Assembly: GCA_030248215.1 (NCBI GenBank)
Contig: JASANG010001730.1
Coordinates: 62,001-126,000, forward strand
Length of the DNA: 64,000 nucleotides
Origin: Enoplolaimus lenunculus
Taxonomy: Eukaryota > Nematoda > Enoplea > Enoplida > Thoracostomopsidae
Direction: 5' to 3'
Shown: positions 23,821-35,640 of the stretch, one piece after another
How positions within the stretch are numbered: position 1 is the first letter of the stretch
Layout: every line of letters begins with the position of its first letter
Program-made: the position numbers and the translations under genes
The notes under the pieces: model-generated
The model's input: the letters and a program-made list of their open reading frames with translations, nothing else
Databases searched by the model: none
Told to the model about the DNA's origin: nothing

Positions 23821-26114
23821 CAGGGTGTTATGTAGAATTTTATTTATCCATTTCTAGTAACGTTTAGTCCGTAGTTTAGAGTATGTTTTCACTAAAAATA
23901 ATTGTAACTCAACGTTTTCCAATGGCTATTTGTGAAAAACAAACGCATAAGGCAACCAATTTTCGATAACTGCCAAGACTAACGTAGTTTGTTTGCGATG
24001 GTTGATTTTACCAAGGAATGGTATTAATCCACTAAACTTGGTCGCTTCTTTGCATTTCTTACAACAGCTAATAAGCGGATTCGCAATGACCTTTATAACT
24101 GTATAATAATTATCACTCTGTTAGGTATGTTAACAGGTATTCCATATAGCACGCACTGACAGCAGAAAAATTTCGACCCTTGTACACTTCCTCCACATTT
24201 AACGTTAAGGCTAAGCTAGCCACAGCTTAGGCTTATGCAATAAAGGCTTAAACAACTGTCGTTGCCTCCTAAATTTAAAATATATACACCGTTCGCATCT
24301 TCAATTTGAAGGCTAATAGCTGTTGCTGAACGCATTAGGCACACTTAGCAACAACAACTAAAATTTGTAAGCAAGGTAGTGGTTACTTCCATGGGTCCAA
24401 ATTATTTAGCAACATTCATTGGCTTCTCAATGTATTTAACCAAACGAGAACTGCTGAAATTGAAAGGAGAAGGACATTGTCATCCTGAACGTTTTGTTAA
24501 GTTTTAAACGTCAACTACATGTATTTCCGAAAATAGTCTACCTGTCGTTAGAAAACTTACGAAAAATGTCAAACTGCAACCGTCTGTTGCCGTTGAGAAT
24601 TGCCACATTGCGTACAAAAATTAAAGTAAACCACGCATCAGTTTTAGATTGTGGTAAGCGTTTCCTCGGAAACGTAAGTTCAACCTTTTCGGAGAAAAGT
24701 GCCAGGCGCTGAAGAAACTAGCAAATATGTCACCGTGGAGGTGTAAACAAAAACCTACAGTTTCGTCTGCGTTTTCAGCATTATTTCAACACCGTTTTTC
24801 GACTTCTTACCGTTTGATTAATCAAGTAGACAATTTGCCACTAAAACTTTGCATTAATTTACGGCCAAGTAATTCACATTTTCAATTACGTAGAATTTTG
24901 CTAAATAAATGCTGTTTTTATTGGCCACAATTTTGGCACGTAATGGTATATTTGACATATTAAGTAGGTCGATATTTTGTAGCATGGCACGCAATTAAAT
25001 GGCAAAACATACTCGTAGAAGTTAGCTTAAGTGCGCCGTATAAATTTACCAGTTTTGGCGCCGTTTGCTAATGCAGACTACAAACGAGTTTAATTGGTGC
25101 GGTTTAAATTAATTGAACGATAATTGATAAATTGAACGTTGGTGGGTGGAATAATTCATGATTCAACTCAGTTGCGAGTTTTTCAGGTATTTAGCTCAAA
25201 TCTGTGACCCTTACAAATTGTTTGGCGTCGGTCAAAATAGAGTCGTGTCACGGGTATATTTTACCCTGCTATCACTGGCCGGTCTTCTAAAGAGGCAAGG
25301 GGAACTGCCCATGCATAGCCGTAATAGGAATCTCAAACAAAACGTTGCGTGAACTTTTAGCGCTAAAATTGAGTTAGGCTTCTAGACGAAATTTATGGAT
25401 CCGCTGTTGACAGGTGTACTTCCACTTCTTGGCTGTATGTATATAAGGAACTTCTGCACCAAACATACTACCTGAAAGTCGTTAAAAATTACAAAAACCC
25501 GCCGTTTTGCAACATTCTGCTAAAATGACTGCCTCAATAAATTAGCAAACCCTATTTGGCGTCAAATGGTCAACCAGTGTTAGCAAAATGACATAGCGAG
25601 CACAAGGCAAACCAATCCAGTGATACAGCTGAAAACCATGAAAAACGCCAAACTTGAAGCAGTAATCATAGCATTCACATTATATTTTTGTTGTTTTTGC
25701 CCAGAATATGTAATATTTGCTTAAAGATAGAGTTTCATTCGACCGTTCTTCGCGCTTGTATCCACCGTTGTGAAATTGGCCATTAAAATATAAACGAAAA
25801 CTCCTACTGAGACAAAACAAAAAAGACCAAGATGTTCTGCATTACCGAACATTTAATGCCACACAGTACTGACAATGCTTTAGCTTTTGTAAGTAATATT
25901 TCAACGATTTTTTGGTTTTACATGGCTGAAAGTATTTAATATCTGCCAGGGAACTCCAGCCATCCCAAAAAACTAAATTGATTATAAATCAGAATTAACC
26001 CATCAAAAATACTCAAGATGGAAACTCCAAATTGTGCAAACAGTTTGTAGTGCTGGGAAAAATCTACAGTCTGATTGCTGATGCATCCATGCAACCGGCG
26101 TTCAATACGTTATC
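23821..26114. other. intergenic, no supported gene
   Basis: About 2.3 kb. Short plus-strand open frames at 24494-24963 and 25158-25352 have no recognisable domains. A possible minus-strand mini-exon with a GTAAGT donor near 24620-24565 could not be joined to anything convincing. A small degraded CTTAGGCTTATGC piece is at 24200-24250. Confidence 0.35.
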
Positions 26115-26247
26115 TAATGTATAGAACAGGGCCGCGATAGTAGCATAAGCCTATAGCTAAGCTTAAGCCAAAAATGATCTAAAGCTTAAACTTACTGTAT
26201 TGCAGTCGCACGGAAAAATGCTTCAGCCCGGATTTATATATGGACCA
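26115..26247. mobile_element. TTAGGC-type MITE, hexamer-poor copy
   Basis: Starts AATGTATAGAACAGGGCCGC, has AAGCTTAAGCC and TGATCTAAAGCTTAAAC, and ends ATTTATATATGGACCA. The hexamer array has shrunk to about one unit. It abuts the family E element that follows, whose first bases are CTGTAGTGACC. Confidence 0.65.
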
Positions 26248-26249
26248 AT

Positions 26250-26870
26250 ACTGTAGTGACCTGAATTAAAGAGAGAACTAAACTGATATTTTTTGTCCTC
26301 TTCAGAGGGTACTCCCTGTTATTCGGCTACGGACTGTTATTTATTTTGAACCCGCTCTCCGCCGCCCTTCGTTACTAATATACCTATATACGGTATTGCA
26401 ACTATCCGTTAAATTAAACGTTTATTTGTCTGGTATCAAAAACTTGAGCGATAATGCAAAGTTATAAGGACTTAGGAATGTACTTTCAAAACTTAAGAAC
26501 ACTGCAAAAAATAGTGAGCCAAATTGACCCTCTCCGAAATAGGCTCTACGGGACTACAGAAACGGAGTCAAATTCTGCATGCCAGAGTCAAATTCGACTC
26601 GCTGAATCTCACGTTTGACTCTGGCGGAGTCGAATTTGACTTTGTTCTTGTAGTTCCGTAGAGCCTATTTCGGAGAGAGTCAATCTGACTCAACATTTTT
26701 TGCGGTGTAGAGACATTTATGCACTACAATTAGGGATAATTGACATTTATAGACTGTAATTAGGATTTAGGGACTCTATCTGCTTACTGACTCTTATTAG
26801 AGATACCTACTCCTATTGATTCTGACTCAAAATGAAGACATTCCATCTTTGGTTACTCTTAATTCCTTCA
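26250..26870 (+). mobile_element. TIR element (family E) copy with nested foldback MITE
   Basis: The left end CTGTAGTGACCTGAATTAAAG and interior blocks (CGGCTACGGACTGTTATTTA, CTATCCGTTAAATTAAACG) match family E. The right end is degraded. It is interrupted at 26500-26707 by a family P foldback element, at a different internal position from the nested pair at 1002-1662. Confidence 0.72.
26500..26707. mobile_element. foldback MITE (family P), copy 3, nested in family E
   Basis: Palindrome starting CACTGCAAAAAATAGTGAG and ending ACATTTTTTGCGGTG, with the shared inner block GAAATAGGCTCTACGGGACT and its complement. It is flanked on the right by TA and on the left by AA. Confidence 0.82.
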
Positions 26871-27063
26871 AATGCTATACAGAAGTGTTGTTTTCATTAC
26901 TGATAGAAATTGATGTCTTATATTCAGGCAATTAGTTGGTTAAACAAACAACGCTAAACCTGAGCAACTACAAAAACAATGTACCCTTTAAGTTGACAAT
27001 TGTGGATGCAGTGGAATAAGACAGCTAACCTTGCTTTTGCGTCTCAACTTCACAGAAACTTGA

Positions 27064-27261
27064 GCCAATGTACGGAACAGGGCCGTAACAGTACTATATA
27101 TAAGCATATCTCTAAGCTGAAACCGAAAGTCTAAGTGTAAGAATGAACTTATACCTAAGCGTTAGTCTAAGGCAAAACCCAAGCAAACGATAAGTCTAAA
27201 GCTAAAGCTTTTTAATGCAATCCCGCAGAAAAAATTCCGCCCCTAATCTTTTATTGGCCGA
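27064..27261. mobile_element. TTAGGC-type MITE
   Basis: Begins CCAATGTACGGAACAGGGCC and GTAACAGTACTATATATAAG, and ends GCAGAAAAAATTCCGCCCC and ATCTTTTATTGGCCGAA. The hexamer region is degenerate (CTAAGCGTTAGTCTAAGGC). AAGTCTAAAGCTAAAGC is the conserved inner block. Confidence 0.72.
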
Positions 27262-29042
27262 AATTTGCAACAGCGTATTGGCATTTTTGTGTATAACAAG
27301 CCGTAGAGCATTCACTTCAAGCTCTCTTAATCTACCGTAATGCTGTGTAAGTGCACTTTTATCAATCTTTGGCACCCTGCACCATGTACGGGCAATTTCG
27401 AACAAACTAGAACTATAAACCTACTTTTGCGGAACAATTATTTCGACCTCAAGGATTATTTATCTCAATAAATACGTCCAATATGCTTGAAAACCGCTCT
27501 GCATTTTGCGTTTTTGGAGTCTTTTTTGTTTTCGTGGTTTTTGGCCTCGAAACTAAATACAAACTACCGTTTAAAGAATGACTACTGGCAAAGTTAAATT
27601 TAAGCTTTTAAACGAGTTTCTTAAGCTTTTGGTTCGTAGTGCGACAAAAGAAGCGTGGCTGCAAGGGTTATTTTAGCGGCAACGTTAAATGATTAATTGA
27701 CCACGTATTAAGATAGATTAGTTAGCGACAAGAGCGTACAGTTTCAGATAGAAAGTTGTGCTTTGTACAGCCCGTGTAAAGGTATAACCCCGGTTAGTTT
27801 CTCCATTCACCTTGGATTATATTTAAACTTGTGAATAAGGCAGATTTAATATGTACAGGGGGCGCGCTAGAAATGTTCTGAATGCGTTAGTAGATAAGCA
27901 AGAAACGTCAGGTTCTTGTGTGCTTTCCCTACACTTACGGCTTAGGCTTAGGCTTAATAGGCTTTAGGTTTAGGCAAACGCAAAACAAACCTAAATTGTA
28001 TATAATGTACTTATTTTGAAATGGTTCCGTTTAGAGCGCGTTCTGCTTTGGTGGGTTATAAAATTTTAATCAAGGTACCCCGGTTGGAAACTACGTAACA
28101 AAAGCCCAGCCAAAAACGGTTATTCTTCACTTACAAATAATATTTTTCATAGACCAATAAATGCAGCGTAGCTGTCTACGAGTTTTTTTAAAACGATGCC
28201 CAACAAAGGCACCAGACAACTTGGAAGACCGAGCTAAAAACTATTGCACTGTTTGGTACAAAACTATGAAATATATATCAGGGTATAACCGGATACCCGT
28301 TGCTGTTACCATTTCCGGTAAAAATCGGCGTCTGTTTCAGTTTCAGAAATACCGCAAATTTGGTTAGTTTCACACTGAAAATGCAATTATTCTTTATAGC
28401 TTTATGCAGCATTTGTTTGAACTGAAATAAAAATCAAGACAAGAAATTCATCAAAAACCATGGAAATTTTAGTGCATATAGCTGTGACGAAGCAGACAGA
28501 GGTGGTGGCCCCAAACTTCAGGGTTGAGCCCGCAGCGTAGAAGTGAATACAGAATTTATCGATATTTGATCTAAGGTTTGTCTAGCTCACGCTCGTGTTT
28601 GATAGTTGTTTGGACACACTTCCAAAAACAGTTTCACACAAAAGTTGCAAAATGATGGATGTAGATAGTGATGCCATCTTTAAAATGGATCAAACTTCGT
28701 GCACAGAGCTAGATTCTTTGACATTTTTTAAAGTACAATCTTCATATGCTACAAGCAGGGGGATAGCACACGGCACACCTCACTCAAGAAATTCTTGTGT
28801 TACATTCTTTACTATTTCATTTCATGAGAGTTATCTTATCTTAAGCAAAATTGTAAGCGAGCAAGTGTAGCGAGCGAGAAAATTTATTGGCATAAAGCAG
28901 CCTGGTGGTTATTGTAATGCCTTTGTAGTGTCTAAAGCCGTTTAAAGAATCGCTGAAAGGTAGGAGGCACCTCCAAATGGGGTCTATGAGGGGTGGCTGC
29001 TCCGGTCACTAACATCGGTATTCGCCAATTTTCTTTAAAACT
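27262..29042. other. intergenic, TTAGGC fragment only
   Basis: A fragment with GGCTTAGGCTTAGGCTTAAT lies at 27936-27985. A piece of another dispersed repeat (GGATACCCGTTGCTGTTACC) is near 28290-28345. Short open frames at 28161-28870 show no recognisable domains. Confidence 0.4.
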
Positions 29043-29448
29043 TTAGAAAGCCCAATGAATATTTGCATGCCTCAATTCTGTTAGCAGAATACTGAAACAT
29101 CTTTGAAACCGTTGTAAGTACTTCAATATCCGTTTTTCGTTCCCATTTCTGTTATTTTGATTCGGTGCACCCACGCCCAAATATAATTTTCTGCGGTCGC
29201 ACATTGCGAAATACGTCACGGTGCCTAAAGAAAGTAAATAGTACTGGAAATTCTTTTCAATTTTTACATTAACGCAAAATTTGTGTTCGGAAGCATGCAT
29301 TCTTCGCATTTCAAGCGCTGTGTGGATTAAAAAATTATTTTGCGCATTTTCAGCTACAGGACGCTCCTAATAATGCCCAAAGATTTGAAGAATCTGAAAC
29401 GGGTTCAACCAAAATGTAACATACGTATTTTAGGCATCGTTCCAACAT
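29043..29448 (-). CDS. possible small secreted protein, two exons, 74 aa
   Basis: Candidate exon 1 is 29448-29425 (MLERCLKY), ending at a GTATGT donor. Candidate exon 2 is 29243-29043, following AGAATTTCCAG in phase 0 and continuing YYLLSLGTVTYFAMC, which together look like a signal peptide. The mature part has a DRR, an EKR and a C-terminal FSILLTELRHANIHWAF. The tiny first exon and phase-0 intron match the three stronger genes in the cluster, but the donor is weaker and the peptide products are not obvious. It could be chance. Confidence 0.33.
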
Positions 29449-29930
29449 AAAACAATATATCGTTGAAATATACCACTTTGAATAGTTTAACTTTATTCAA
29501 CATCCACACATTGAAGCTCGTAACAATAGCTCATACAAACATATTAATTCGAATTTTGCAATTTGTAAAAGTAAGCCAAAGAAGTCATATCTGAAAGCAA
29601 TTACTATAAGTACATATATAAACACCATTTGGATAGCTATCCTTACCCAGCCATCAAAATCAAAAGGATGACATCATAAGAGTTGGCAGCGCTGTGCTTA
29701 CAGCCCCTGATACCCTTCACATAGTGTAGATTCCCCTACAATGATATATTAATTAAAATTTTTAAAATTTTAACATATTTAGTTTACGATAAAGTGACCG
29801 CATTGACGGAGAGTCAATCACGCACTAAGGATATATATTGTGTGTTTAACAACAACAGTTGAATATTATATTTATTTCAGTTTACTCGTTTTCCGAACAG
29901 TTGGCGAACACTTCCTGTATTCGATAGTGA
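29449..29930. other. intergenic, no gene seen
   Basis: AT-rich sequence between two minus-strand candidate genes; no repeat family recognised. Confidence 0.35.
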
Positions 29931-30784
29931 TCAGTAACGCAACGTTGAATACCGAGTGCCGCGTGGGATTTGATACCAAAATCGCTTTCCGATTAACATT
30001 TTACCAAGTGGTCTCGATTCTACGTCGTTCGATCCTAACATCGGAGCTTGAAGATGTGGGTAACCGAACGTTCGTTTTTGTTGTAAATCAATTTTAGCTT
30101 CACTGCGGCTGTAGTCACTCATATCGCCATCGTCAAACAATAACGGCGCGCGCAAGTTACGAACCCTTGGTGTATCTACATGTGTAGGCTGGATTGCTTG
30201 CGATTGTAACTGGTCGGTGTCGAGGTTTACAAGCCGCTCAGCTGGAGTACCAGTGGTGGCGGGAAAGATCATGAACACGTTGACAACCTAAAATATTCAA
30301 ATATTTTAACTTGCATAGTTATGGAACATTAAAGAGATAAATATTTGAATTTGCTCAATAATTTTTCTTCTACTTGGTTTTTTGAGTATGACTATTCTGA
30401 TGTCGAACGCAATTTTAGCTATATTTACAATCGTGTATGTAGGTACACTCTGGTTAAAAATTGTTAGCAAAAAACTGGTTAAAAATTACTTTATTGTGAT
30501 TTCAGAAAATGATTCGCTGATAAAAAATCGCCTCCTCAAAAATGTCGTTTGTTTAAAAAGCTATCGCTGGCTTGTAATCGGTGCTATAGGCATTTAAAAA
30601 TACTGCCTAAGAATGCCAAATGTTAGGACAGTAATCATTGTAGGGCAATTTCGTTCTAAACTGTTAAGGCAATTAATGCTAGAAACATTATTTGATAAAG
30701 ACTACTTATATTATTAGACCAATCATAAAACTTGTAACTTACACAACATATCACGAATGCAGCGTAGGTCGCGATGTAAACCAT
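29931..30784 (-). CDS. prepropeptide (neuropeptide-like) precursor, 132 aa, two exons
   Basis: Exon 1 is 30784-30743 (14 codons, MVYIATYAAFVICC) and ends at GTAAGT. Exon 2 is 30287-29931, after acceptor GAATATTTTAG, phase 0, resuming with VVNVFMIFPATTG. The joined N-terminus is a typical signal peptide. A spacer of about 60 residues leads to KR (85-86). Next comes a 27-residue segment beginning TFGYPHLQAPMLG and ending MLI, followed by the amidation and cleavage signal GKR (114-116). The C-terminal peptide is FWYQIPRGTRYSTLRY. This last segment aligns with the end of the 226-aa precursor (WRSIPTGDRHDTLTFH) as IPxGxRxxTL, suggesting the two genes are paralogues. Function is inferred as an extracellular signalling peptide; the family is not recognised. 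Confidence 0.8.
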
Positions 30785-31396
30785 ATTGAAGACCAAATGA
30801 AGTAATTGCTAACTATGAAGATAAGTACTGAAGGTAAACAAATAACTAGCTGTAGCATGGTTTTTGCGTTCATCCGATATATAAACGCACGCTGCTGCGA
30901 TGCGTAAAGTGTGCGGAACAAACCTAACCAAGTGAAGCGAGTGCGCGCAAATGAGCATCGCTACCTTGTTGTGCAAGTGAATAAAGATCGAGTGCACGCA
31001 CAAATGTGGAGCAAGTGCGATTGCACGGGTTTTGCACAAGAACGTCGCGCAAGATCATGAGTTGGGTGCACAGCACGACAGCGATGTTCCAGTGTGCCGC
31101 TCGCTTGATGCAAACCTTTGCAGCTCACATTTGTACATTGCAATGACAATAAGCCGCGGAATAACTTGCTGGTGCCACGGTCTCAGAAGAGACAATTTTT
31201 GGTTTCTTAAACAAACTGACTATTAACTAGCTAGGACCCGAAGGGGGGCAGGAATTTCCCAGAACTCCTAAAAAATTTTGTCACCCCAAGAAATCTAAAA
31301 AAATATCAAAAAACATATCATTAGTCTTGCATAAATTTGAAGCAAGATTATAATTTGGAATAATTTTTAAATTGGCTAAATAATGACTGAAACAAT
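30785..31396. other. intergenic, family D relic
   Basis: No gene. A family D relic begins at about 31230 (CTAGCTAGGACCCGAAGGGG) and extends to about 31345. A family C-like end fragment is near 30555-30600, inside the intron of the neighbouring precursor gene. Confidence 0.4.
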
Positions 31397-31619
31397 GGCC
31401 CGTATTTTCAAATGCGATAAGCACCTACCACCAGTTAGCGATAGGTTTTCAAACTATTGAATCAAAACGCGATTGCAGAGCTAAAAATTGGAACAGTAGC
31501 ACGGCATTTCAAATGCAAATAATGAGCAGAACTTTTTAACTTCACCACGAACTAATTCGGAATTGCAGGACCTATCACCAGCTGGTTATAGCTGCTGCTA
31601 GATTTGAAAATATAGGCCA
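31397..31619. mobile_element. MITE family C copy
   Basis: Left end GGCCCGTATTTTCAAATGCG with CACCTACCACCAGTTAGCGA, and right end CCTATCACCAGCTGGTTATA with GATTTGAAAATATAGGCC. The inverted ends are long, about 45 bp, and the copy is complete. Confidence 0.8.
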
Positions 31620-31739
31620 AGGTGTAAAGTTCCCAAACTGGACACAACTGTGACTTCCATACAGCAATAGAGCTTCAAATGCCATTGTTCCCAACTCAAT
31701 AGACCGAATATTACATAAAATTAAATTAATGTGATATAC

Positions 31740-31920
31740 TTCTGATGTATGCCTGTAACCAGATCACGTTGCTATGGGGACTAAACAATTTTCAGAGTGG
31801 CATATACAAGGCTTTTCGATGACTTACAAACAAGGTTGAAAAGGTTCTAGGGAGACCAAAATTTTTTTTCAAAGTACGCTGACACCCCTTGCTCCCTCCG
31901 GCTACCGGCCTGTTTTTCTC
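31740..31920. mobile_element. family D relic
   Basis: Runs from CCTGTAACCAGATCACG to CCTTGCTCCCTCCGGCTACC and GGCCTG. It shares AAGGCTTTTCGATGACTTA with the relic at 19925-20040. Opposing open frames at 31792-32145 overlap this end; neither strand is convincing as a gene. Confidence 0.5.
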
Positions 31921-32379
31921 ACAGCACCACATCCAAAGTGAACGAAATTTTTTACTGTGAGTAAAGAAGTTGTTGGTAACATAGATTTTTTTAATGCTGT
32001 TAAAGAATTCTTGGCTAACCATACCAAACATGTTCGCAGGAACGTCGACCCACATTTCTTTGGCGGAAGGAATGAAACGGCCCATGAAAAGCAACATACG
32101 CATCAGCGCGTTGCAATATTAATACTAGAACCACATATTCAGTAGTTTGTGAATGATTTTCAACTTTATTTCAGATTTATGTGGCTTCTGTAATAGTTTT
32201 TAGCTGATCGACATAGGTCATAAAAATATATTAGGGAAATTTAATTTTGACCGTAATTGAAATGGTCGAAACTTGTACGCTTCAAGATTGTTTTCCTAAC
32301 CGGCATTCATAATTTTTTCCCAAATTGCATTGTAAGGCTTCGTCTACAGGCTTCTTCAAATTAATACATATGGTAAGAA
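31921..32379. other. ambiguous open frames on both strands
   Basis: A plus frame (31957-32145, contains VKEFLANHTKHVRRNVDPHF) and a minus frame (from 32103, starts MRMLLFMGRFIPSAKE) overlap. Either could be a short exon. I cannot choose between them and found no joining exons. Confidence 0.2.
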
Positions 32380-32496
32380 GAGCTCAGGTAAAGATCAGGG
32401 CGGAACTTTTTTCAGTGGGACTGGAATAGAGTAGGTTTAAGTTTACGTTATTTTTGCTTGACTTAGGCATAGACTTCGGCTTATGTATTGGCTCAA
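32380..32496. mobile_element. TTAGGC-type MITE, partial
   Basis: Left part only: CAGGTAAAGATCAGGGCGGAAC, GTGGGACTGGAATAGAGTAGG and TTTTGCTTGACTTAGGC. The right end is missing or replaced. Confidence 0.62.
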
Positions 32497-32524
32497 TTAT
32501 TATTAAATCATGACCTTTAGAATT

Positions 32525-32780
32525 TTAGAGCTTAAGTTTAAGAACCTTAAACCCTGGCTCTATATACAAGTTGCCTAAGCTTGTTCTATAGAGTTCACCG
32601 AAACGGAAATTGCCGAATGCGGAGATTAAACGAAAACTGAATACTTTTTGATTGAACAGTCCGCACATCGTAGTACAATAGAAAAACTTACTGAGGCAAC
32701 AGAGTTAAACGGAACAAAAACACCGCGCAGTAGAGTACTACGATCAATCTTTCAATGTCGATTGAAGTTTTTATTACGGA
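32525..32780 (-). CDS. doubtful two-exon open frame with hydrophobic segment
   Basis: Upstream exon (to 32692) reads IERLIVVLYCAVFLFRLTLL before a GTAAGT donor. A possible second exon (32636-32525) opens after GTATTCAG in matching phase with HFRLISAFGNFRFGEL and ends at TAA. The intron would be only 55 nt, no initiating ATG is evident, and the tail runs into sequence that resembles a TTAGGC element. RFGE is not a processing site. Listed because frame and phase agree, but it may well be chance. Confidence 0.15.
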
Positions 32781-32797
32781 AACTATTTAAATGTTTT

Positions 32798-33028
32798 GGC
32801 CCATGAACAGAACAGGGCCGGAACTATAAGTAGTATAAGTATGTTCCTAAGCCTAATCTAAGCCTAAGACTAAGCCTAAGCCTAACCGTAACAATGAGCT
32901 TCTTTTATACTTAAGCCTAAATCTAAACCTAAGCCTAAGCCGAAGCAACCAAATAGTCTAAAGCTTGAGCTTTACTCTATGACAATCCCGCATGAAAACG
33001 TTCCGGACCTGTTCTATACTTGGGCCAA
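32798..33028. mobile_element. TTAGGC-bearing MITE, full copy with rich hexamer tracts
   Basis: Ends GGCCCATGAACAGAACAGGG and CCTGTTCTATACTTGGGCC are inverted repeats. Two internal hexamer tracts occur. The first is at about 32848-32886 (CTAAGCCTAATCTAAGCCTA, continuing). The second is at about 32909-32946, ending AACCTAAGCCTAAGCCGAAG. Between them is the conserved CAATGAGCTTCTTTTATAC. This is the clearest two-tract copy. Confidence 0.85.
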
Positions 33029-34919
33029 TGTTTTTATATATTGTCAAATGTAAACCGAATAAACACTTGAAGATCCAACGTAGCACTCTGAGCACAATCT
33101 TTTTCTGACAGATGAAACATCTCAACGGGCTGGCCGAAAACCAAAATTTTGAATTTAGATTTACAGCTAAAATTACGCTAAGTTTATTGCTCGCTTCGGT
33201 CGCGAGATTTTAGTTCTAAATTTTGCTTGGACAAATTTTAAATTTTTTCCAATTAGGTACCGCGAATAGCAACATGAGGTTTTGTGGCCTGCGTACCATC
33301 GTGTATTTCCTATCTTAACTGAAGCCAGACCGATATTGACAGAGAGTGATTTAAAACTTTTCTAAAATCAACAGTCGGTTTAAAGACAATAAAACTGTCA
33401 ACGTTTGGTTGTTCTACTACTCAAACAGAGAACGAATCAAAATCTTTTTCATTTAAAACTGTAGCCACAAATTTGAACATAACAACAGAAACCATGAAAC
33501 GATATCATGTCAACTAAGAACCATCAATTATTCCTCAGCAATCGTTTTTGTTATATTTGAGCATTCAAGAACCGAAATCGCTATCTGCTATACATTTAAG
33601 TAGGGCTGAGTACGTCAAAAATGTACATTATTGTTTGATTATATATACATATATACATATTTATATACATATATATAAAAGAATGTACCCAGTGCTCGTT
33701 AAGTTTTTGTCCTAAAATCTCATTTATGGCGATATAGTTTTGCAAACATTAAAAATATATGACCCTTCAGACGACTCAAAAACACTCCGTTATGTCAAAA
33801 CGGCTAAGCTTGTTTAATTGTATTGCAGGTGGCATCGACCCGCCATCAAACAAAATTAAGGGAGGGGAAGTTAAAACGCAACGCGTGCTAGACCATATTG
33901 TATCATAAGTCTTTCAGTAAGTTGCATAATCTTGCCTTAGCCATCGTCAACCCCTGGTTATTACAAGTTTACACTGTGAACTGTTGACGTAACAGTTAAT
34001 CGAATGTAGTATCAAGTGAACCGTTTGCTGCCACACCCATCTCTCTCCCCGATTAAGGAAAAAGCTGAAAACCTGCTCTTTCAGCTTTTACTCCATGGCT
34101 CAGTGTTACAAATTTCTATCTTAATTTAAGCAAATTCCGGTATCGCTGTTCATAAAAGTCCGCCCACAAGCCCCATGAGAAAAGTTGCAACAAAAACTGT
34201 AATCTTTAACGTAGCAACAATAGCTATAATTAACTTTCACTTTGCGTTCCAAATGAGTCGAAATATGATTAAAACAATTTATCAGTTACTAACAGACAAT
34301 AATTTTTAATTTGCTGTTGAAAAGATTTAACAAAATGCTGCAACAGCCTTATCACGATAGAAACTTGCAAAAATTCCTTAAGGAAAATGCAGCTGTAAGT
34401 GCATCAACTATTCCGTGCGTTTGTCATGTGAGAATTAGAATAGTATTTATTAAATTGATTTCAACATCGTTTATTTAGAGTTCTTCATCATATATTTGCT
34501 AAAAAATACATTTTTGTCGTTTATGTTCATGTTTTTAAACCCTTAAATACACTCGAACCGTGTGATAGCGGCTGCAATGGAACTATAAAGTTTGTAACGC
34601 AAGGGTAAACTTATCTCAAAACATTAATAAAGTAAAGATAGTAAACTGAAAATTTTTCGCTTAATAATTAAAATATATACGTAGTTTTCAAATAACTTAT
34701 ATCTAAAATACTGCGAACTTTACAACAGACCACGCAAGATGCAAGCTCACTGGATAATAACCAGAACCTTTTAATGTATTGAACTTAAATTTTCCACGTA
34801 AATAATTAATGTATGAATACCAAAAGTGTTCGAATTGATTAAAAGCTTGTGAGTGTTTCTAAAAATTAAGGACATTTTTGCCATTATAAGCCAGTGTGAG
34901 AAGGTTTGATTTAATGAGA
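33029..34919. other. intergenic, TA microsatellite
   Basis: No supported gene in 1.9 kb. A TATATACATA microsatellite occupies about 33639-33680. A short block at 33682-33700 (GAATGTACCCAGTGCTCGTT) resembles one at 22457. Confidence 0.4.
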
Positions 34920-35640
34920 AAGGTTTAATCGTGAACTGAATAAAAGTAGCAATTCTAAAAACTGATACTGAAGCATAAAAGTTTCAAAGATGTTTTATTT
35001 TTCTGCCAGTACAATTGAACCTTGCAAAAATAAGGTACAGTGCTTTATAAAACTTTAAACAAAGCATGGCGGATGCGCACTAACCTCCTGTGATTTTATA
35101 ACGTATATATAAATGCTTTTGGGGATCTTTAGCTTAACCCTTTCTCACATGAATATTTTCTATTTCCCCTGAGACCTACTTTTATGCTAGGATTCTAACT
35201 CCGGTAACTGGAGTGGGAGCCGTATACCATCACCACTCAGCTATAGGAGCTTGACGCTCGAGCCCGAGGGGGCTCTCACGATGTATACGTGTTGCAATTG
35301 TTAAACACGGTGCGATATACATTACTTAACGTATATACACTGCGCTTAGTTGCCTATAGGCAACTCAATGTAAGAAGGGTGGTTAAAATCATACTTATAA
35401 AATATCAAGCGGTACGCAGACAAAACCTTGTTTTCAGCTTTTTCAAATACTCGCAGATGATGCGTTGCCGAATTTGTGCTAGGTGGTTTTAAAATTGACC
35501 AGTTTTAAGTGACCCTAGTTAGCACAAATTAAAACGTTAATACCTTGCTTGATAACAATTTAAATTAATTAATACTTAGTGATCGGCGTCAGATATTTTT
35601 CATGTCCGGATATCCGGTGCCCTTTTATACACTAACTAAA
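34920..35640. repeat. dispersed L-type repeat, tRNA-like relic and GGATATCCGG piece
   Basis: At about 34960-35115 sequence related to the repeats at 44561 and 63525 is seen (AAAAGTTTCAAAGATGTTTT). At about 35162-35260, minus strand, a tRNA-like stretch contains an A-box-like TAGCTGAGTGGTGATGG and a degenerate B-box GTTAGAATCC, probably a tRNA-derived SINE head. At 35581-35625 the TGTCCGGATATCCGGTGCC block belongs to the hAT-like family at 46.7-48.9 kb. Confidence 0.4.

Noticed and set aside
24565-24616. Minus-strand mini-exon MWQFSTATDGCSLTFF ending in GTAAGT
   Set aside because: Phase 0 and a strong donor resemble the prepropeptide genes, but the segment is not hydrophobic enough and no downstream exon gives a sensible protein.
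31957-32145. Plus-strand frame VSKEVVGNIDFFNAV as a gene
   Set aside because: The opposite strand is equally open with an ATG and hydrophobic start; without splice partners neither could be chosen.
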